Below are positions 1 through 8,672 of a DNA stretch of 64,000 nt, piece after piece. The number at the start of each line of letters is the position of its first letter. Within the stretch, counting starts at the first letter, position 1. Location of the stretch: NCBI RefSeq assembly GCF_031822435.1, contig NZ_JAVQLW010000002.1:248001-312000 (forward strand), given 5' to 3'. A model generated the notes under the pieces. That model worked only from the letters and a program-made list of their open reading frames with translations, did no database searches and had not been told where the DNA came from. Origin of the DNA: Paracoccus sp. MBLB3053. Lineage in GTDB: Bacteria > Pseudomonadota > Alphaproteobacteria > Rhodobacterales > Rhodobacteraceae. The position numbers were made by a program, and so were the translations under genes.

Positions 1-39
1 ATCGAAGTTCGCAAGCTCGAGGAAGCCAAGGGCAGCTGA
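1..39 (+). CDS. phnD: C-terminal end of a gene upstream of phnE, probably phnD (partial)
   Basis: An open frame runs in from the left edge and stops with TGA at 37-39, giving the tail IEVRKLEEAKGS. The peptide is too short to identify by itself. Its position directly before two PhnE permeases suggests the phosphonate-binding protein PhnD, which normally precedes phnE in alphaproteobacteria and often ends in a charged helix. The gene name is inference from context. Confidence 0.45.
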   Translation: MEVRKLEEAKGS

Positions 40-103
40 TCGTTGCCACTTGACGGGCGCGGGTCATGCGACCTGCGCCCATTCTATTTTCAGAAGGCTC
101 GGC

Positions 104-973
104 ATGACTGACGCATCCGACATCGCTGCCAATTACCGTGCGCAGCTTTCCCGCAGACGCAGCTATGGCGCCCTGCTTTGGGGTATCTTCGCGCTCTTGA
201 TGATCTCGGGCTTCCGCCTCGCGAATGAGCGCAATGCCGGGGGGTTCTGGCAGGGACTGCCCCAGGTCTTCGATTTCCCCGCAGAACTGGTGGCCGAGGC
301 AGTCCAGAAGGCTGCAAACTTGCCCGGACTTATGGCGAAGGCCCTGCCAGCGCTGGTCGAGACGCTGAATATTGCGGCCGTCTCGACGCTGCTCGGTGCC
401 GCAGGCGGCGCGATCATGGCGCTTCTGTCAACGCGCGGCCTGGCCCCCTGGCCCCGACTGGTCCCGGTCTTTCGAAGGCTTCTGGACGTCTCTCGCGCAA
501 TCCCCGAACTTGTCATCGCACTTGTGCTGATCTTCGTTCTGGGCGGAGGTCCTGTTCCCGCGGCCATCGCCATCGCGTTCCACACGACCGGCGCGCTCGG
601 AAAGCTATTCTCGGAGGTGGCCGAGAACGCCAGCCTGAAACCGGTCGAGGGGCTGCAGTCTGTCGGGGCCGGGTGGCTTCAGCGTGTCTGGTTCGGCGTC
701 GTTCCGCAGGTAGCTCCGAACTGGGCGAGCTACGCGATGCTGCGCTTTGAAATCAACATTCGTGCCAGCGCGATCTTGGGTTTCGTTGGGGCCGGTGGCA
801 TCGGTTACGAGTTGCGAAACGCGATCAGCTGGGGGCAGGGCAGATACGACGCCGCGGCAGCGATCTTTCTTCTGCTTTTCGCCACGATCGTTTTCTTCGA
901 CCAACTGACGTCGATGGCGCGCGCGCGATTGGTGCGTGGACAGGAACGGGGCGAAGCCGGGGGACGGATCTGA
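104..973 (+). CDS. phnE: phosphonate ABC transporter permease PhnE (first copy)
   Basis: Inner-membrane permease of the PhnCDE phosphonate importer, 289 residues, the usual size for PhnE. It has about six hydrophobic segments and a cytoplasmic EAA loop (SEVAENASLKPVEGLQSVGA region) that contacts the ATPase PhnC; phnC is not in this window. I chose ATG 104 because a GAAGG ribosome binding site lies just upstream at 92-96; an in-frame ATG-like start at 50 would add an unlikely 18-residue polar extension. Its stop overlaps the next start by one base, so the two permeases are translationally coupled and probably form a heterodimer. Confidence 0.93.
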   Translation: MTDASDIAANYRAQLSRRRSYGALLWGIFALLMISGFRLANERNAGGFWQGLPQVFDFPAELVAEAVQKAANLPGLMAKALPALVETLNIAAVSTLLGAAGGAIMALLSTRGLAPWPRLVPVFRRLLDVSRAIPELVIALVLIFVLGGGPVPAAIAIAFHTTGALGKLFSEVAENASLKPVEGLQSVGAGWLQRVWFGVVPQVAPNWASYAMLRFEINIRASAILGFVGAGGIGYELRNAISWGQGRYDAAAAIFLLLFATIVFFDQLTSMARARLVRGQERGEAGGRI

Positions 974-2286
974 TGGCAACTCTGGACATAATGCCGGCGC
1001 AGCGCCTGATCGGCCGCAAAAGGCTCTTTTCGCTTTCAGTGCCCGCACTGCTCGTCGCCTATCTGCTTTATGTCGCGTTCGCATTCGATCTGCCGGGACT
1101 TGCGGGCAGGGCGCGCTGGGACAATGGCGCGACCCTTCTTCAGGATTTCTGGTCCTACAAGGTTCACGTCACGCGCGACAACCGCGGTGACGGGGCGATC
1201 ACAGCATCGATCGAAGGGATGCGCAACGCGACCTTTGATGCCGCCAATGAACCTGACTGGGTTGTCACAAGGGCTGATGGCGGTCGCGACATTGTCTTGC
1301 CGGGCGATGCGCGGGTCAGCATTGCAGGAAATGGCAATGTCACGCTTTCGACTTCCGAGGGCAGCTATCTGATCCGACCCACCGCGGACGGAATCCAGAC
1401 AGACATTGCAGAACCGCCGGAAACCTTCAGCATTTCGGACAAGCGCTTCTCGGCCGAGTTGCCCGAGGGGGCGCGGCTCAGCGTCACCCGTTCGCGCACC
1501 GAGATATTCCGCCGCGAACCGGGTTGGGAGCTGTTCTTCTTCGACCTGTCGAGCCCGTTTTACGGCACTTCGTTCTTAGAACGCGTGCACTTGGCCTTCA
1601 GCGCAGAAAGGCTGCGGCCGGAAAGATCGAATATTGCCGGAATGTGGCACGACTTCTGGAGCAACAGCGTCTGGCATCACGGCGACGTGGCCTGGGCCAT
1701 GTTCGAGACCGTGCTGATGGCGTTCCTGGGAACCTTTGGTGCCGGGCTCGTTGCCTTGCCGGTCGCCTTCATGGCCGCGTCGAATTTCGCTCCGTCCCGC
1801 CTCCTTCGCCAGTCATTCCGCCGCTTTTTCGACTTCCTCCGTGGCGTGGATGCCCTGATCTGGACCATAGTCCTGTCGCGCGCCTTCGGTCCCGGCCCGA
1901 TGACAGGCAGCCTTGCGATCCTGCTCACCGAAACGGGCACCTTCGGCAAGCTCTTCTCGGAAGCCATGGAGAACATAGATGAAAAGCCCGTCGAAGGATT
2001 GCGCTCGACCGGGGCCGGCGCGCTGGCGCGCATTCGCTGGGCCGTCATTCCGCAAGTTGCTCCGGTGATCCTGTCGCAACTGCTTTACTACCTTGAATCG
2101 AATACACGCAGCGCCACCATCATCGGGGCAATCACGGGAGGTGGGATCGGTCTCATGCTCGTGCAGGCGATGCAGACCCAGAAAGACTGGGAACACGTCA
2201 CCTATTACATCGTGCTGATCGTGCTGCTTGTCATCTTCATGGACTGGCTCTCGGGCCGAATCCGCTCCCGTCTGATCAAAGGTTGA
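973..2286 (+). CDS. phnE2: phosphonate ABC transporter permease PhnE, long form (second copy)
   Basis: Second PhnE-type permease, 437 residues. The C-terminal ~215 residues (from about residue 225) hold the membrane segments and an EAA loop (SEAMENIDEKPVEGLRSTGAG), closely matching the first permease. After the first transmembrane segment (about residues 15-37) there is a long hydrophilic insert of roughly 180 residues rich in short beta-like stretches, predicted to be periplasmic. Long second PhnE proteins are known in alphaproteobacteria, and the insert may dock the binding protein. It starts inside the stop codon of phnE, so it is in the same transcript. Confidence 0.9.
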   Translation: MATLDIMPAQRLIGRKRLFSLSVPALLVAYLLYVAFAFDLPGLAGRARWDNGATLLQDFWSYKVHVTRDNRGDGAITASIEGMRNATFDAANEPDWVVTRADGGRDIVLPGDARVSIAGNGNVTLSTSEGSYLIRPTADGIQTDIAEPPETFSISDKRFSAELPEGARLSVTRSRTEIFRREPGWELFFFDLSSPFYGTSFLERVHLAFSAERLRPERSNIAGMWHDFWSNSVWHHGDVAWAMFETVLMAFLGTFGAGLVALPVAFMAASNFAPSRLLRQSFRRFFDFLRGVDALIWTIVLSRAFGPGPMTGSLAILLTETGTFGKLFSEAMENIDEKPVEGLRSTGAGALARIRWAVIPQVAPVILSQLLYYLESNTRSATIIGAITGGGIGLMLVQAMQTQKDWEHVTYYIVLIVLLVIFMDWLSGRIRSRLIKG

Positions 2287-2288
2287 TC

Positions 2289-2906
2289 ATGCCCAGACTT
2301 TCTGCCGATACGCCGTTCGTCCATGACGGCGCCCAGATCCTCAATGCTCAGTTCGGCCGCTATTGCGAGGTCGGCGCCGGTGCGCGGATCCTGAACTCGG
2401 AATTCGCCGACTATGCCTATTGCGACAGGCTTGCGGATATCGCCAATACCAGCGTCGGCAAATTTGCCAATATCGCCGCGATGACCCGCATCGGGCCGAC
2501 CGACCATCCGATGACTTCGCCGAGCCTGCATCACTTTCTGTATCGGTCCGAGTACTACTGGGACGATGCCGCACCCGATCCCAAGTTCTTTGCGGCTCGG
2601 GCTGCGCGGCGCACCGTGATCGGCCATGACACCTGGATCGGGCATGGTGCCATCGTGAAACCTGACGTGGTGATCGGCAATGGCGCGATCGTCGCGGCGG
2701 GCGCGGTGGTGACAAAGGACGTGCCGGACTGGATGATCGTCGCGGGATGCCCGGCCCAGTCGCTGCGACCGCGTTTTGCACCCGATATCGGCGCCCGACT
2801 TTCGCAGCTTGCCTGGTGGGATTGGGACCATGACAGGCTGCGAAAGGCGCTGCCGGATTTCCGCACCCTGACGGCCGAGGATTTTCTCGACCGTTACGAA
2901 TCGTGA
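2289..2906 (+). CDS. hexapeptide-repeat transferase of phosphonate metabolism (DapD/LbH type)
   Basis: A 205-residue left-handed beta-helix protein with isoleucine- and valine-spaced hexapeptide repeats (VGAGARI, GHDTWIGHGAIVKPDVVIGNGAIVAAGAVV). The family commonly sits in C-P lyase clusters and is annotated as a phosphonate-metabolism acetyl- or acyltransferase; its substrate is not established. The likely start is ATG 2289, two bases after the phnE2 stop; a TTG at 2283 overlapping that stop is an alternative. It ends 13 bases inside the convergent phnF gene, so their 3' ends overlap. Confidence 0.85.
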   Translation: MPRLSADTPFVHDGAQILNAQFGRYCEVGAGARILNSEFADYAYCDRLADIANTSVGKFANIAAMTRIGPTDHPMTSPSLHHFLYRSEYYWDDAAPDPKFFAARAARRTVIGHDTWIGHGAIVKPDVVIGNGAIVAAGAVVTKDVPDWMIVAGCPAQSLRPRFAPDIGARLSQLAWWDWDHDRLRKALPDFRTLTAEDFLDRYES

Positions 2907-3595
2907 GGAAGGGTCAGGGTCACGCGTTCGGCCACCCACCAGGTCAGCCCGCGCTCAATCATGCGACCTCCGGATTCGCTGAGCGCCTCGGTCCTCAGCA
3001 ATGGCTCGCCGGGGTCGAGCTGCAATTTCACCGCTTGCGTGGCGTCAGCGACGCGGGCGGTGACCCGGGTGGAAACGCGGCGGTAATCGGCAATGCCGCA
3101 ATCCGAAAGAGCGGCGGTGATCGACTGGCGCTCGCGCAGCCTACCGGGAAGATCGGGCAGGAGGTCGGCGGGAAAGACGGTTCTGAAAAGCGCGACGGGT
3201 TTGAAATCAACCATCGAGATGCCTTCGGCCACATGCACCTTGTCTCCGATGTTCAGCCCTAGCGCCACAGCCTCGTCCGCACTCACCGGCCGCGTCATCA
3301 CGGCATCGAGCTTTCGGCCGGGCACCCGGCCTGCCAGTTCGATATTGCGATGGAAGCGGACCCGGTCACCCAACGGATAGTCGACGGGGCTCGCTGCGAC
3401 GAAGACGCCGGCACCGCGCCGCGAATAAAGCAGCCCTTCATCCGCCAGCACCCTGGTCGCGTGGCGCAAGGTATGCCGATTGACCCCGTAACGACTGGCA
3501 AGCTCGGCTTCGGCCGGCAGCTTCGTGCCCGGAGGCCATAGCCCCCGCGCAATCTCGGAACGCAGATTGTCTGCGATGCTCTGCCAAAGGCTCAT
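2894..3595 (-). CDS. phnF: GntR/HutC-family repressor PhnF of phosphonate genes
   Basis: A 233-residue transcription factor: an N-terminal winged helix-turn-helix (residues about 5-70, with RYGVNRHTLRHATRVLADEGLL) and a C-terminal UTRA ligand domain (about 90-230), the layout of HutC-type GntR regulators. PhnF proteins repress C-P lyase operons and respond to phosphate or phosphonate status. It is transcribed away from phnG across an 88-bp gap that contains an inverted repeat suitable as its operator. Its 3' end overlaps that of the hexapeptide transferase gene. Function is by family and context. Confidence 0.9.
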   Translation of the reverse strand: MSLWQSIADNLRSEIARGLWPPGTKLPAEAELASRYGVNRHTLRHATRVLADEGLLYSRRGAGVFVAASPVDYPLGDRVRFHRNIELAGRVPGRKLDAVMTRPVSADEAVALGLNIGDKVHVAEGISMVDFKPVALFRTVFPADLLPDLPGRLRERQSITAALSDCGIADYRRVSTRVTARVADATQAVKLQLDPGEPLLRTEALSESGGRMIERGLTWWVAERVTLTLPHDS

Positions 3596-3647
3596 GCTGT
3601 CACCAAAATTTCATCTTTCTCTGATTGTCGCGCGCCGAATGCCGCAC

Positions 3648-3666
3648 TACAAGATGTCTAGTTGTA
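3648..3666. promoter_or_regulatory. candidate PhnF operator between phnF and phnG
   Basis: In the divergent phnF-phnG spacer, TACAA at 3648-3652 and TTGTA at 3662-3666 form an inverted repeat with a 9-bp centre. On the minus strand the same stretch reads as two near-identical 7-mers, CTATACA and CTAGACA, one base apart. GntR/HutC sites are often TA-rich palindromes of this size. It lies 18 bases before the phnG start, well placed to block initiation. This is a visual match only. Confidence 0.35.
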
Positions 3667-3683
3667 TAGGAATGAGGCGAGGA

Positions 3684-4136
3684 ATGTCACGCCCTGAATA
3701 CTCCCCCGAGACCCTCCGACGCCGCGAAGCAATGAGTCTTCTGGCTCGCTGTTCCGTCGCGCGATTGGCCCAATTGCTGCCTGATCTTCCCCCGCACGAG
3801 ATCCTGCGCATGCCCGAGATCGGGACCGTCATGATCAAGGGCAGGGCAGGCGGAACGGGAAGCCCCTTCAACCTCGGCGAAACGACCGTCACACGAGCCA
3901 GCCTTCGGTTGCCCTCGGGAGAGGTCGGTCACGGCTATGTCCAAGGACGAGACAAGGCCCATGCGCTCAGGGCGGCCGCAATAGACGCGCTTGGCCAGCG
4001 AGATCCTGCCGGCATCGAAAGCCGGGTGCTTTCACCGCTTCGCCACGAACAAGACGCCCGCAAGGCCGCGATCGCCGCTGAGGCAACAGCCACACGGGTC
4101 GAATTCTTCACCTTGGCCAGGGGAGAAGACCAATGA
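3684..4136 (+). CDS. phnG: C-P lyase core subunit PhnG
   Basis: Subunit of the carbon-phosphorus lyase core complex PhnGHIJ; with PhnH, PhnI and PhnL it couples methylphosphonate to ATP to form ribose 1-methylphosphonate triphosphate. The protein is 150 residues, the expected size, and contains the family region FNLGETTVTRASLRLPSG followed by the GHGYVQGRDKAHA-like segment. ATG 3684 is preceded by a good GAGGCGAGGA ribosome binding site. A longer reading from 3525 would run through the regulatory spacer and is rejected. The stop overlaps phnH by 4 bases. Confidence 0.95.
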   Translation: MSRPEYSPETLRRREAMSLLARCSVARLAQLLPDLPPHEILRMPEIGTVMIKGRAGGTGSPFNLGETTVTRASLRLPSGEVGHGYVQGRDKAHALRAAAIDALGQRDPAGIESRVLSPLRHEQDARKAAIAAEATATRVEFFTLARGEDQ

Positions 4137-4696
4137 GCGCGGCCCAACTTTCGGGTGGTTTCGTCGATGCCCCGCGCGATGGCGCGCATGCGTTCCGCGC
4201 GGTGCTCAACGCCATGTCCCGCCCCGGCACCATCGTCGAACTGGACGCAGGCCATGGCCCCGCGCCGATTTCCCCTGCGGCCGCGACAGTCCTGCTGACG
4301 CTTTGTGATCCCACGACCCCGTTGCACTTGGCGGGCAGTCACGACAATCCCGCTTTGCGCGACTGGATCGCCTTCCACTGCGCGGCCCCCATCGTCGCGG
4401 TGGAACAGGCAGTCTTTGCGCTGGGAACCTGGCAGGCGTTGCAACCGCTGCAAGGCTATTCGATCGGTACGCCGGAATATCCGGACAGGTCTGCAACCTT
4501 GATCGTCGATGGTCATGACTTCGACGCGCTCCCATCTCGGCTGACCGGCCCTGGAATTCACGACTGGGCCCAGCTCGCGCTTCCAGACGCGCGCGCCTTC
4601 ATTGCCAATCACACGCATTTCCCTTTGGGGTGGGATGCAATCCTGACGTCAGGTTCTCGCCTTGCCGCCCTGCCACGTTCAACGGAGGTCCGCTGA
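4133..4696 (+). CDS. phnH: C-P lyase core subunit PhnH
   Basis: A 187-residue PhnH, part of the PhnGHIJ core. The opening region (GGFVDAPRDGAHAFRAVLNA, then MSRPG) is the family signature, in which an FR(A)VLNAMSRPG stretch is conserved. PhnH resembles PLP-transferase folds but lacks cofactor sites, and in the complex it pairs with PhnG. It overlaps both phnG and phnI by ATGA/TGATG junctions, consistent with a stoichiometrically translated complex. Confidence 0.95.
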   Translation: MSAAQLSGGFVDAPRDGAHAFRAVLNAMSRPGTIVELDAGHGPAPISPAAATVLLTLCDPTTPLHLAGSHDNPALRDWIAFHCAAPIVAVEQAVFALGTWQALQPLQGYSIGTPEYPDRSATLIVDGHDFDALPSRLTGPGIHDWAQLALPDARAFIANHTHFPLGWDAILTSGSRLAALPRSTEVR

Positions 4697-5781
4697 TGTA
4701 TGTTGCCGTCAAAGGGGGCGAAAGCGCCATCGACGCCGCCCATGCCTGGCTTGACCGCGAGCGTCGCGGCTCCACGGACCAGCCGGTTCTGGACAGTGGG
4801 CAGATCCGTGCCCAGCTGAGCCTTGCGGTTGCGCGCGTCATGGCCGAAGGGTCGCTTTACGATCCCGATCTTGCCGCACTTGCAATCAAGCAGGCCCGTG
4901 GCGATCTGATCGAAGCCATCTTCCTGATCCGGGCCTATCGCACGACACTGCCTCGGCTTGGCGCGTCGCATCCTATCGATACGACCCGGATGCAGGTCAA
5001 GCGCCGGGTCTCCGCCACGTTCAAGGATGTTCCGGGGGGGCAGATCCTTGGTCCGACCTTCGACTACACGCACCGCCTTCTGGACTTTCGCCTAATGGCG
5101 GACGGTGAGTTGCCGGTGACAGGACCTGCCGATAAAGCGTCGGAACCGCTGGAAACGCCTCACGTCCTGTCCTTCCTCGACCGGGACGGTTTGATCGAAG
5201 ATGCACGGCCAGATGACACAGAACCCGGCGATCTGACGCGCGAACCTATGGAGCTGCCAGCCGATCGCGGCTTGCGCCTGCAGGCTCTCGCGCGCGGGGA
5301 TGAAGGCTTCCTACTGGGGCTCGCCTATTCGACCCAGCGCGGTTACGCGCGGAACCACGCTTTCGTGGGTGAGCTGCGCATCGGCTCGGTCGCGGTCGAA
5401 ATGGACATCCCCGAACTGGGCTTCCCCATCGAGATCGGCGAGATCGAACTGACCGAATGCGAAACCGTCAACCAGTTCAAGGGCAGCCGCACCGAGCCTG
5501 CGCAGTTCACGCGCGGCTATGGCCTGACCTTTGGCCAGACCGAGCGCAAGGCCCTGTCCATGGCCCTGGTGGACCGGGCGCTGCGCTGGCAGGAACTTGG
5601 TGAGGACGATCAGGGCGCTCCGGTTCAGGATCAGGAATTCGTCCTTTCCCATTGCGACAACATCCAGGCCACCGGCTTTCTCGAGCATATCAAGCTGCCC
5701 CATTACGTCGATTTCCAGGCCGAGCTGGAATTGGTGCGTCGCCTTCGCGCGGGAACCGTCGAGCAGGAGGATGCGGCATGA
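4696..5781 (+). CDS. phnI: C-P lyase core subunit PhnI (nucleosidase subunit)
   Basis: A 361-residue PhnI, the subunit that displaces adenine from ATP during activation of phosphonates; alone it is a purine nucleosidase. It begins MYVAVKGGESAIDAAHAWL, typical of the family, at ATG 4696 overlapping the phnH stop by one base. It carries the conserved segments QIRAQLSLAVARVMAEGSLY and GYGLTFGQTERKA(L)SMALVDRAL near the C-terminus. A longer in-frame opening from 4630 lies within phnH and is not used. Confidence 0.95.
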   Translation: MYVAVKGGESAIDAAHAWLDRERRGSTDQPVLDSGQIRAQLSLAVARVMAEGSLYDPDLAALAIKQARGDLIEAIFLIRAYRTTLPRLGASHPIDTTRMQVKRRVSATFKDVPGGQILGPTFDYTHRLLDFRLMADGELPVTGPADKASEPLETPHVLSFLDRDGLIEDARPDDTEPGDLTREPMELPADRGLRLQALARGDEGFLLGLAYSTQRGYARNHAFVGELRIGSVAVEMDIPELGFPIEIGEIELTECETVNQFKGSRTEPAQFTRGYGLTFGQTERKALSMALVDRALRWQELGEDDQGAPVQDQEFVLSHCDNIQATGFLEHIKLPHYVDFQAELELVRRLRAGTVEQEDAA

Positions 5782-6617
5782 CCGATCCGGCTTACAATTT
5801 CGCCTACCTGGACGAAGACACCAAGCGGATGATCCGCCGCGCAATCCTCAAAGGGATCGCGGTGCCCGGCTACCAGGTTCCCTTCGCCAGCCGCGAGATG
5901 CCGATGCCCTATGGCTGGGGCACCGGCGGCGTGCAGGTGACGGCGGCGATCCTGATGCCAGAGGATGTGCTCAAGGTCATCGATCAGGGCGCTGATGACA
6001 CGACCAACGCGGTCAGCATCCGCAAGTTCTTCCAGCGCACCGCCGGGGTAGCAACGACCGAGCGCACGACCGAGGCAACGGTGATCCAGACGCGACACCG
6101 TGTCCCCGAAACGCCGCTTTCTGAAGCTCAGATCCTTGTCTACCAGGTGCCCATCCCGGAACCGATGCGCTTTCTGGAACCGCGCGAGACCGAGACCCGT
6201 CGCATTCACGCGTTGGCTGATTACGGGCTGATGCAGGTGCGACTTTACGAGGACATTGCGCGGCACGGCGAAATCGCGACATCTTATGCCTACCCGGTCG
6301 AGGTCGCGGGACGCTATGTCATGGACCCTTCACCCATCCCGAAATTCGACAACCCGAAACTGGATGATTGTCCGGCAATCCAGCTTTTCGGTGCAGGTCG
6401 CGAGCAGCGCATCTATGCCTTGCCGCCCTATACCAAGGTCCGAAGCCTCGATTTCGACGATCATCCCTTCGTTGCCTCGAAGGCCGAGCACAGCTGCGCA
6501 ATCTGTGGTGCGCGCGAAAGCTATCTCGACGAGGTCATCACCGACGACGCGGGCGGGCGGATGTTCGTCTGCTCGGACACGGATTTCTGCGCTGAAACCG
6601 CGAAAGGAGCCGCATGA
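5778..6617 (+). CDS. phnJ: C-P lyase radical SAM enzyme PhnJ
   Basis: Catalytic subunit that cleaves the C-P bond of ribose 1-phosphonate 5-phosphate through radical SAM chemistry, giving the hydrocarbon and ribose cyclic phosphate. The C-terminal cysteine pattern C-x2-C-x21-C-x5-C is intact at residues 240, 243, 265 and 271 of 279, matching the spacing of the E. coli enzyme, in which three cysteines bind the 4Fe-4S cluster and the last carries the thiyl radical. It overlaps phnI and phnK by 4 bases each. All residues needed for activity appear to be present. Confidence 0.97.
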   Translation: MTDPAYNFAYLDEDTKRMIRRAILKGIAVPGYQVPFASREMPMPYGWGTGGVQVTAAILMPEDVLKVIDQGADDTTNAVSIRKFFQRTAGVATTERTTEATVIQTRHRVPETPLSEAQILVYQVPIPEPMRFLEPRETETRRIHALADYGLMQVRLYEDIARHGEIATSYAYPVEVAGRYVMDPSPIPKFDNPKLDDCPAIQLFGAGREQRIYALPPYTKVRSLDFDDHPFVASKAEHSCAICGARESYLDEVITDDAGGRMFVCSDTDFCAETAKGAA

Positions 6618-7456
6618 TGGCGCTGTTGGAAGCCATTGGCGATGAAACCGCAAAAGCAGGCAAGTCGGCTCCCGTAGCGGCGACCGCACAGCCCTTGCTC
6701 AGCGTGCGCGACGTGACGAAGCGCTACGGTGGCCGCATCGGCTGTGAAGGCGTCAGCTTCGATCTCTGGCCCGGCGAGGTGTTGGGCATCGTCGGTGAAA
6801 GCGGATCGGGCAAGTCGACCCTGCTTGGCTGCCTGTCCGGCCAGCTTGCCCCAGACGAGGGACAGGTGATCTTCGACACCACCGAGCAAGGGCCGGTCGA
6901 CACGCTGAAGATGACCGAGCCGCAGCGTCGGCTGCTGTCCCGGACCGACTGGGCCTTCGTGCACCAGAACCCGCGCGACGGGTTGCGCATGGGTGTAAGC
7001 GCCGGGGGCAATGTGGGCGAGCGGCTCATGGCGACGGGGGCGCGCCATTACGGTCGCATCCGTGATACCGCGATCGATTGGCTCGGCCGGGTGGAAATCG
7101 ATGAAACGCGTGTCGATGACAGGCCCCGGCAGTTCTCGGGTGGGATGCAGCAGCGGCTTCAGATCGCGCGCAACCTGGTTTCGGGGCCTCGGCTCGCGTT
7201 CATGGACGAACCGACCGGTGGGCTTGATGTGAGCGTTCAGGCGCGGCTTCTGGACCTCCTGCGCGGACTTGTCCGCGACATGGGACTGTCGGCGGTTCTG
7301 GTCACGCATGACCTTGCCGTCGTGCGGCTTCTTGCCGACCGGCTGATGGTGATGAAGGGTGGCCATGTCGTCGAGACGGGGCTGACCGATCAAGTCCTCG
7401 ATGATCCGCAGCATGAATATACCCAGCTGCTTGTATCCTCTGTTCTGCAGGCGTGA
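6614..7456 (+). CDS. phnK: C-P lyase ATP-binding subunit PhnK
   Basis: A 280-residue ABC-type ATPase that docks on the PhnGHIJ core near PhnJ. Walker A is GESGSGKST (about residue 65), the signature is SGGMQQRLQ and Walker B is LAFMDEP. It has an N-terminal extension of about 25 residues before the ABC domain starts at LLSVRDVTKRYGG. PhnK resembles oligopeptide-transport ATPases but works in the soluble C-P lyase complex. It overlaps phnJ and phnL. Confidence 0.95.
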   Translation: MMALLEAIGDETAKAGKSAPVAATAQPLLSVRDVTKRYGGRIGCEGVSFDLWPGEVLGIVGESGSGKSTLLGCLSGQLAPDEGQVIFDTTEQGPVDTLKMTEPQRRLLSRTDWAFVHQNPRDGLRMGVSAGGNVGERLMATGARHYGRIRDTAIDWLGRVEIDETRVDDRPRQFSGGMQQRLQIARNLVSGPRLAFMDEPTGGLDVSVQARLLDLLRGLVRDMGLSAVLVTHDLAVVRLLADRLMVMKGGHVVETGLTDQVLDDPQHEYTQLLVSSVLQA

Positions 7457-8142
7457 AGATGATCGAAGTGAATAATGTCGCCAAGGATTTCACCCTGCAC
7501 AATCAGGGCGGAACGGTCCTGAGGGTCATGGAGCGCGCGAGCCTGACCGTGGCCCCCGGTGAATGCATCGCGCTGACAGGGGCATCGGGCGCAGGCAAGT
7601 CAACCCTGATGCGCATGATCTGGGGCAATTACCGCACTGATGAAGGCATGATCCGAGTGGGAGACACCGAGGTCTCGGGCGCCGAGCCCCGTCGGATCAT
7701 AGCCCTGCGCCGCGCGACGCTTGGCTATGTCAGCCAGTTCCTGCGGGTGGTTCCACGCGTGCCCACCTTGCGGATCGTGGCTGAGCCTTTGCTCAACCTC
7801 GGCGTGCCCGAGGACGAGGCCGAGGCGCGCGCGACCGAGTTGCTGACCCGACTGAAGATCGGCGAAAGCCTCTGGGGCCTTTCGCCCACCACGTTCTCGG
7901 GCGGAGAGCAGCAGCGCGTCAATATCGCACGCGGCTTCATCCATTCCTATCCTGCCTTGTTGCTCGACGAGCCCACCGCAAGTCTCGATGCGGCCAACCG
8001 CGAGACGGTTCTGGGCCTGATCGAAGAGGCAAAGGATCGTGGGGCCGCAATCATCGGGATCTTCCACGACGAAGCGGCCCGCGACCGGCTTTGCGATCGC
8101 CTGATCGACGTGACGGCCTTCACGCCGGTGCGCGCAGCATGA
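7453..8142 (+). CDS. phnL: C-P lyase ATP-binding subunit PhnL
   Basis: A 229-residue ABC-type ATPase required with PhnGHI for the nucleophilic attack of phosphonate on ATP; it forms mixed dimers with PhnK on the core. Walker A GASGAGKST, signature FSGGEQQRVNIARG and Walker B LLLDEPTASLD are complete. Two starts are possible: GTG 7453 (GTGA overlap with phnK) or ATG 7459 two codons later. The ABC domain starts at once, so either gives a normal protein. The next gene overlaps by ATGA. Confidence 0.95.
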   Translation: MKMIEVNNVAKDFTLHNQGGTVLRVMERASLTVAPGECIALTGASGAGKSTLMRMIWGNYRTDEGMIRVGDTEVSGAEPRRIIALRRATLGYVSQFLRVVPRVPTLRIVAEPLLNLGVPEDEAEARATELLTRLKIGESLWGLSPTTFSGGEQQRVNIARGFIHSYPALLLDEPTASLDAANRETVLGLIEEAKDRGAAIIGIFHDEAARDRLCDRLIDVTAFTPVRAA

Positions 8143-8672
8143 CGGGCACGATCATCGCGGTTGTCGGCCCGTCGGGTGCAGGCAAGGACACATTGATGCG
8201 CAATGCCGTTGCACGCCGCCCGGAGATCGCGCTGATGCGCCGGGTCATCACGCGGCCCGCCGACGCAGACAGCGAGGACTTTGAGGGCGTGACCCAGGCT
8301 GCTTTCAACCAGATGCGGGCCGAAGGGCGCTTTGCGCTGACATGGCAGGCGCATGGGTTGAACTATGGCATTCCCTACCCCTCGACAATCAGCGCTGTGA
8401 CGCTGGTGAACCTGTCGCGGGCGGCGCTGGATCGCGCGGCGGATGCGTTTCCCGGCCTGCGGGTCATCCACGTAGATGCTGCGGCGGAAATCCGGGCGAG
8501 CCGGCTGGCTGCGCGGGGTCGCGAAACCGCCGAGGAGATCACGCGGCGCATCACACGCGAAGCCAAGTTCGCAAGCGGCGATCTTCCGGTTACCCATATC
8601 AACAACTCAGGCGACCTGGAAACGGCAACGACCGCCTTCCTCGCCGCGCTGGACGAGGTTCTGGTCCCATGA
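8139..8672 (+). CDS. phnN: ribose 1,5-bisphosphate phosphokinase PhnN
   Basis: A 177-residue P-loop kinase that phosphorylates ribose 1,5-bisphosphate to PRPP, recycling the ribose product of C-P lyase. The P-loop GPSGAGKDTL at residues 10-19 carries Asp in place of the usual Ser/Thr after Lys, a normal PhnN feature. It also shows the guanylate-kinase-like RRVITRPAD segment. ATG 8139 overlaps the phnL stop by 4 bases; earlier in-frame starts lie inside phnL. Confidence 0.93.
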   Translation: MTGTIIAVVGPSGAGKDTLMRNAVARRPEIALMRRVITRPADADSEDFEGVTQAAFNQMRAEGRFALTWQAHGLNYGIPYPSTISAVTLVNLSRAALDRAADAFPGLRVIHVDAAAEIRASRLAARGRETAEEITRRITREAKFASGDLPVTHINNSGDLETATTAFLAALDEVLVP

